From: Flaveria trinervia
Lineage: Eukaryota; Streptophyta; Magnoliopsida; Asterales; Asteraceae
Reading direction: 5' to 3'
Assembly (NCBI GenBank): GCA_025506515.1
Contig: CM046456.1
Location: forward strand, 8,757,103-8,821,102
DNA length: 64,000 nt
Within the stretch, counting starts at the first letter, position 1. Each line of letters opens with the position of its first letter. A model generated the notes under the pieces. The model made no database searches. It saw nothing but the letters and a program-made list of their open reading frames with translations, and was not told the origin of the DNA. The position numbers were made by a program, and so were the translations under genes. Below are positions 61,123 through 64,000 of the stretch, piece after piece.

Positions 61123-63220
61123 ATGAAGGAATTTTACGTGTTAGACGAGGTGATAAAGCTTTTTTTGGATTACATTGAGGAAGTGTCTATCCTTGAAAAT
61201 ATTATGAGATATATAAGGTTGGCTGGTTTTGTGGATGTGATCGAGTGTGGTTATCACAAACTTGATCGTGCTCATATCTCAGCTTTGGTGGAGAGATGGA
61301 GGCCGAAGACACATATATTTCATTTACCGATTGGCGAAACCATAGTAACCATTCAAGATGTACAAGTTTTATGGGGTTTGCCGGTTGAAGGTGATGTTGT
61401 TTCTGGCACTGATTATGCTATGAGTGCATCTGAAATTATAATGAGGTTTGAGTATTTAATCAATTGTACACTCGCTACAAACGCTGTAAATAGTTATAAG
61501 TTAAACCTAAGGTTTATTTTAAATGAAATAATAAAACCATTCCCTGATAATGCCACTGATTTTCAGTGCATCCAACGAGCTAGATTAATTTTATTTTTTA
61601 TGATTGGTGCCACTTTATTTTTTGATACTTCTAGAAACTGGGTGCACATAAATTATTTAAGTCATATTAAAAACTTAAATAACTGTGGTAGACTTAGTTG
61701 GGGAAGTACAGTTTTAACATCTTTGTATAGACAGTTATGTAAGACAACGAGTGTCACAAATCGAGAAGTTGGTAGACCTTTATTCTTGTTGCAATTATGG
61801 GCATGGGAAAGATTACCTTCTATGTGTCCCCAGAATACGAGAACTATTGATTTCAAATTACCATATGGTGCACGGTATGTTAAAAAGATCATATGTATTG
61901 ACTATTTTTCTGTAATATTATATTTTTCTACTTAACCGGGTATATTTGAAAGCTTGATTACATATGGAATGGTGAAATTAGTTATGTAAACACCACTCCG
62001 CACTGTTTGAGTGTGTATCGATCTCAGTTGCATTCATTAAGCAAGGCCACGGTATTAATATTAATATGATATTATTATGTATATATTAACATTGTGGAAA
62101 CATATTAATTCATATTTTATATTACTTTAATTGGAGGCCGTATGATAATATTTTCCACCTTCTACCTGATATTTGCACAAGTTGACATCAAAGCTGGAGA
62201 AGTTACACATACCTTACATGTTGGGAAGTTGTTGAGCCTCACATTCCAAGTAAGGTTTTAAGGCAGTTTGAAATGTTTCAACCAATCCCTACAAGTGTGT
62301 TACTAACCCGGGAGCAACACACAAATCTACATTCGATTACTCGTAAATGTGGTAGAAATAAAAACTGGTTACAATATCATAATAACTTTGTTCAAGCATG
62401 GGCGTCTCGACTTAATTCAGTTGCTAATGAAGCGTACACTGATTCGCCAATTGCTTTTGAAGCATACATGAGGTGGTATTTAGAGCGTAATGTTTTGTAT
62501 ATAACAAACCCGGTTCATCAAGATACGAACCCTCATGGCTTCCAAAATAATGGACAAAGATTGAGAACGATGGAATTATTATTATTATTATTGTTGTTGT
62601 TGTTGTTGTTGTTGTTGTTAATATTATTTTTTTAAAAGTAATCTTTCATAATGTTATTTATAGATGGATGGGATGAATCAGTTTTATCAAAGATCAGGGG
62701 ATGAAGCGGGGAGGAATATGGCGAGCCGTTATATGGATTTTGCACATGCAAACCATATAAGTTATCTACCAATGCATGTGATACAGAATGTTGATAATAC
62801 TTAACTTCCTCATGTCATACAACGTTTACCCAGAAGGGATAAAGGACGGGGGCTGGTTGGTAGACAGGTTGTTGATGATAATGTTATGCAACAGAATATG
62901 ACAAAACAAAGGGATTTTATGAAACAAAGTTCGACTCCCCCTTTTTAAGCCAAATGGGCAACTAAATTTTTTTATGGTGGTACCTCAACTACAAAGTTTT
63001 CACATTTTAGTCAAATGGGGACCCATAATTTCGTAGAAGGAGGCCCGTTAAATCTTTATCAAAGCCCTAATACTAGTTATCAACAATCATTTCACTATTC
63101 TTTCCCGTTACCTTATTACCCTTAATTTTCAAGATACAGCTCAATCTGTTGACTAGTTTTTAATCCATCTCCTTGCTCGTTCGATTTAAATGATGAAGCA
63201 ACAAACGATAATGATGACAC
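61123..63220 (+). pseudogene. MAIN-like (plant mobile domain) gene, decayed
   Basis: Exon 1 (about 61123-61874, donor GTATGT) encodes a plant mobile domain of the MAINTENANCE OF MERISTEMS-like/phosphatase 7 long-form type: IRLAGF, SALVERWRPKTHIFHLP, GETIVTIQDVQVLWGLPV, SWGSTVLTSLYRQLC and LFLLQLWAWERLP. Exon 2 (about 61965-62051) continues TPHCLSVYRSQLHSL. Exon 3 (about 62117-62635) has PYDNIFHLLPDIC, a TGA stop at 62183-62185, then WEVVEPHIPS and AYMRWYLERN, and runs into a TTA/TTG microsatellite. A later segment from 62664 has further stops. The N-terminal start is also unclear, since similarity upstream lies in another frame. Such genes are often carried by transposons; some host copies act in silencing. 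This copy looks inactive. Confidence 0.8.
62574..62632 (+). repeat. TTA/TTG trinucleotide microsatellite
   Basis: A TTA run followed by a TTG run creates a poly-leucine end in the MAIN-like frame, which stops just after it. Confidence 0.9.
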
Positions 63221-63526
63221 TTGTTAGATGTTATTTTTTATAATTTTAGTGATGTATTTTACCTTCTTAATTATGTAATTTTTTATCTATTAATTATATA
63301 ATGCAATTTTATTATAAAATGCAAACATATAAGTAGTTTTATTTAATCGTATAATTGAAAAATAAAAATTTAATTTTAGATGTATGGATTTTTTTTAAAA
63401 ATAGAGTTTTTAGAGAGGTGGTTGATAATATTTCAGTTATTTATCTTAAAATTTTAATTTTATAAGGTGTTTTTAAGTGAGACTTGAACTTAATATTCTT
63501 TAGATAGAGTTATACGTCTTTGAAAA
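63221..63526. other. Intergenic, no feature recognised
   Basis: AT-rich sequence between the MAIN-like gene and the tandem array. Confidence 0.45.
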
Positions 63527-63866
63527 TGTTATTTTGTTAACAACTGAACTTAAAACACGAACTTAAACATGTTATTTTGTTAACGCATAAATGTGAACAA
63601 AAATATGAGCTCATCAAGTATTTTTGTTCATTCTCAACATGTTATTTTGTTAACAAATGAACTTAAAACACGAACTTAAACATGACATTTTGTTAACGCA
63701 TAAACGTGAACAAAAATATGAGCTCATCAAGTATTCGTGTTCATTCTTAACATGTTATTTTGTTAACAAATGAACTTAAAACATGAACTTAAACATGATA
63801 TATTGTTAACGCATAAACGTGAAAGAAAATACGAGCTCATCAAGTATTCGTGTTCATTCGTGTTAA
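63527..63866 (+). repeat. 113-bp tandem repeat, about three copies
   Basis: The phrase GAACTTAAACATG recurs at 63559, 63672 and 63785, a 113-base period, with GTTAACGCATAAACGTGAA and GAGCTCATCAAGTATT inside each unit. The units differ at a few positions. Confidence 0.9.
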
Positions 63867-64000
63867 CACATTGATAACCATAATAAAATAAACCAGATGA
63901 CCAACCCAATGGTAGCACCTAACTTAAATTAGATAAATAAACAAAGGGTTTTGAGAACCCGCCCTTGCCAAGTTACAACCCTTTTAATTTTTCCTTTCAG

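Overview
The window is nuclear DNA of a flowering plant: genes with GT-AG introns, very AT-rich intergenic DNA, Ty3/gypsy, Helitron, Mutator-like and hAT-like elements, and five plant-type gene loci. The gag-pol style of the large Ty3/gypsy element, its long CpG-bearing LTRs and the repeat mix suggest an asterid, probably Asteraceae. That is inference from remembered families; no search was run.

Layout. 1-8823: a large, decayed Ty3/gypsy chromovirus-type element on the minus strand, with its 3' LTR cut by the window edge and its 5' LTR complete (6221-8823). 8824-11722: remains of other LTR elements, including an integrase fragment running into a 519-bp 3' LTR. 12220-12509: a small secreted-peptide gene ending in the PIP/PIPL signature SGPSxxGxGH. 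14173-15644: a five-exon cinnamyl alcohol dehydrogenase (CAD)-like gene. 15836-18900: short inverted-repeat transposons. 19374-22430: the ribosome-export factor NMD3 with a leader intron and a telo-box/site II promoter. 22.4-37.8 kb: a gene desert with a Helitron terminus, direct duplications and hAT-like insertions. 37909-41608: an LRR receptor-like kinase of the At4g34220 type, with an 8-codon uORF. 43089-48408: a nest in which a Helitron abuts a Mutator-like element (9-bp target duplication) whose left inverted repeat is split by a 2.6-kb solo LTR of the family seen at 1-8823. 48.4-61 kb: duplications, microsatellites and two adjacent hAT-like elements. 61123-63220: a decayed MAIN-like (plant mobile domain) gene near inverted GC-rich hairpin motifs.

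Cross-cutting observation: four otherwise well conserved host genes (PIP-like, CAD, NMD3, LRR-RLK) each need one or two missing bases to read through. Every event is a one-base deletion in or beside a short homopolymer. Under-called homopolymers in a long-read assembly explain this better than independent loss of four genes, so these reading frames should be treated as provisional.

The genes do not form a pathway. NMD3 is housekeeping (60S subunit export), the LRR-RLK and the PIP-like peptide belong to signalling families, and CAD belongs to phenylpropanoid metabolism. Most of the remaining sequence is transposon-derived.
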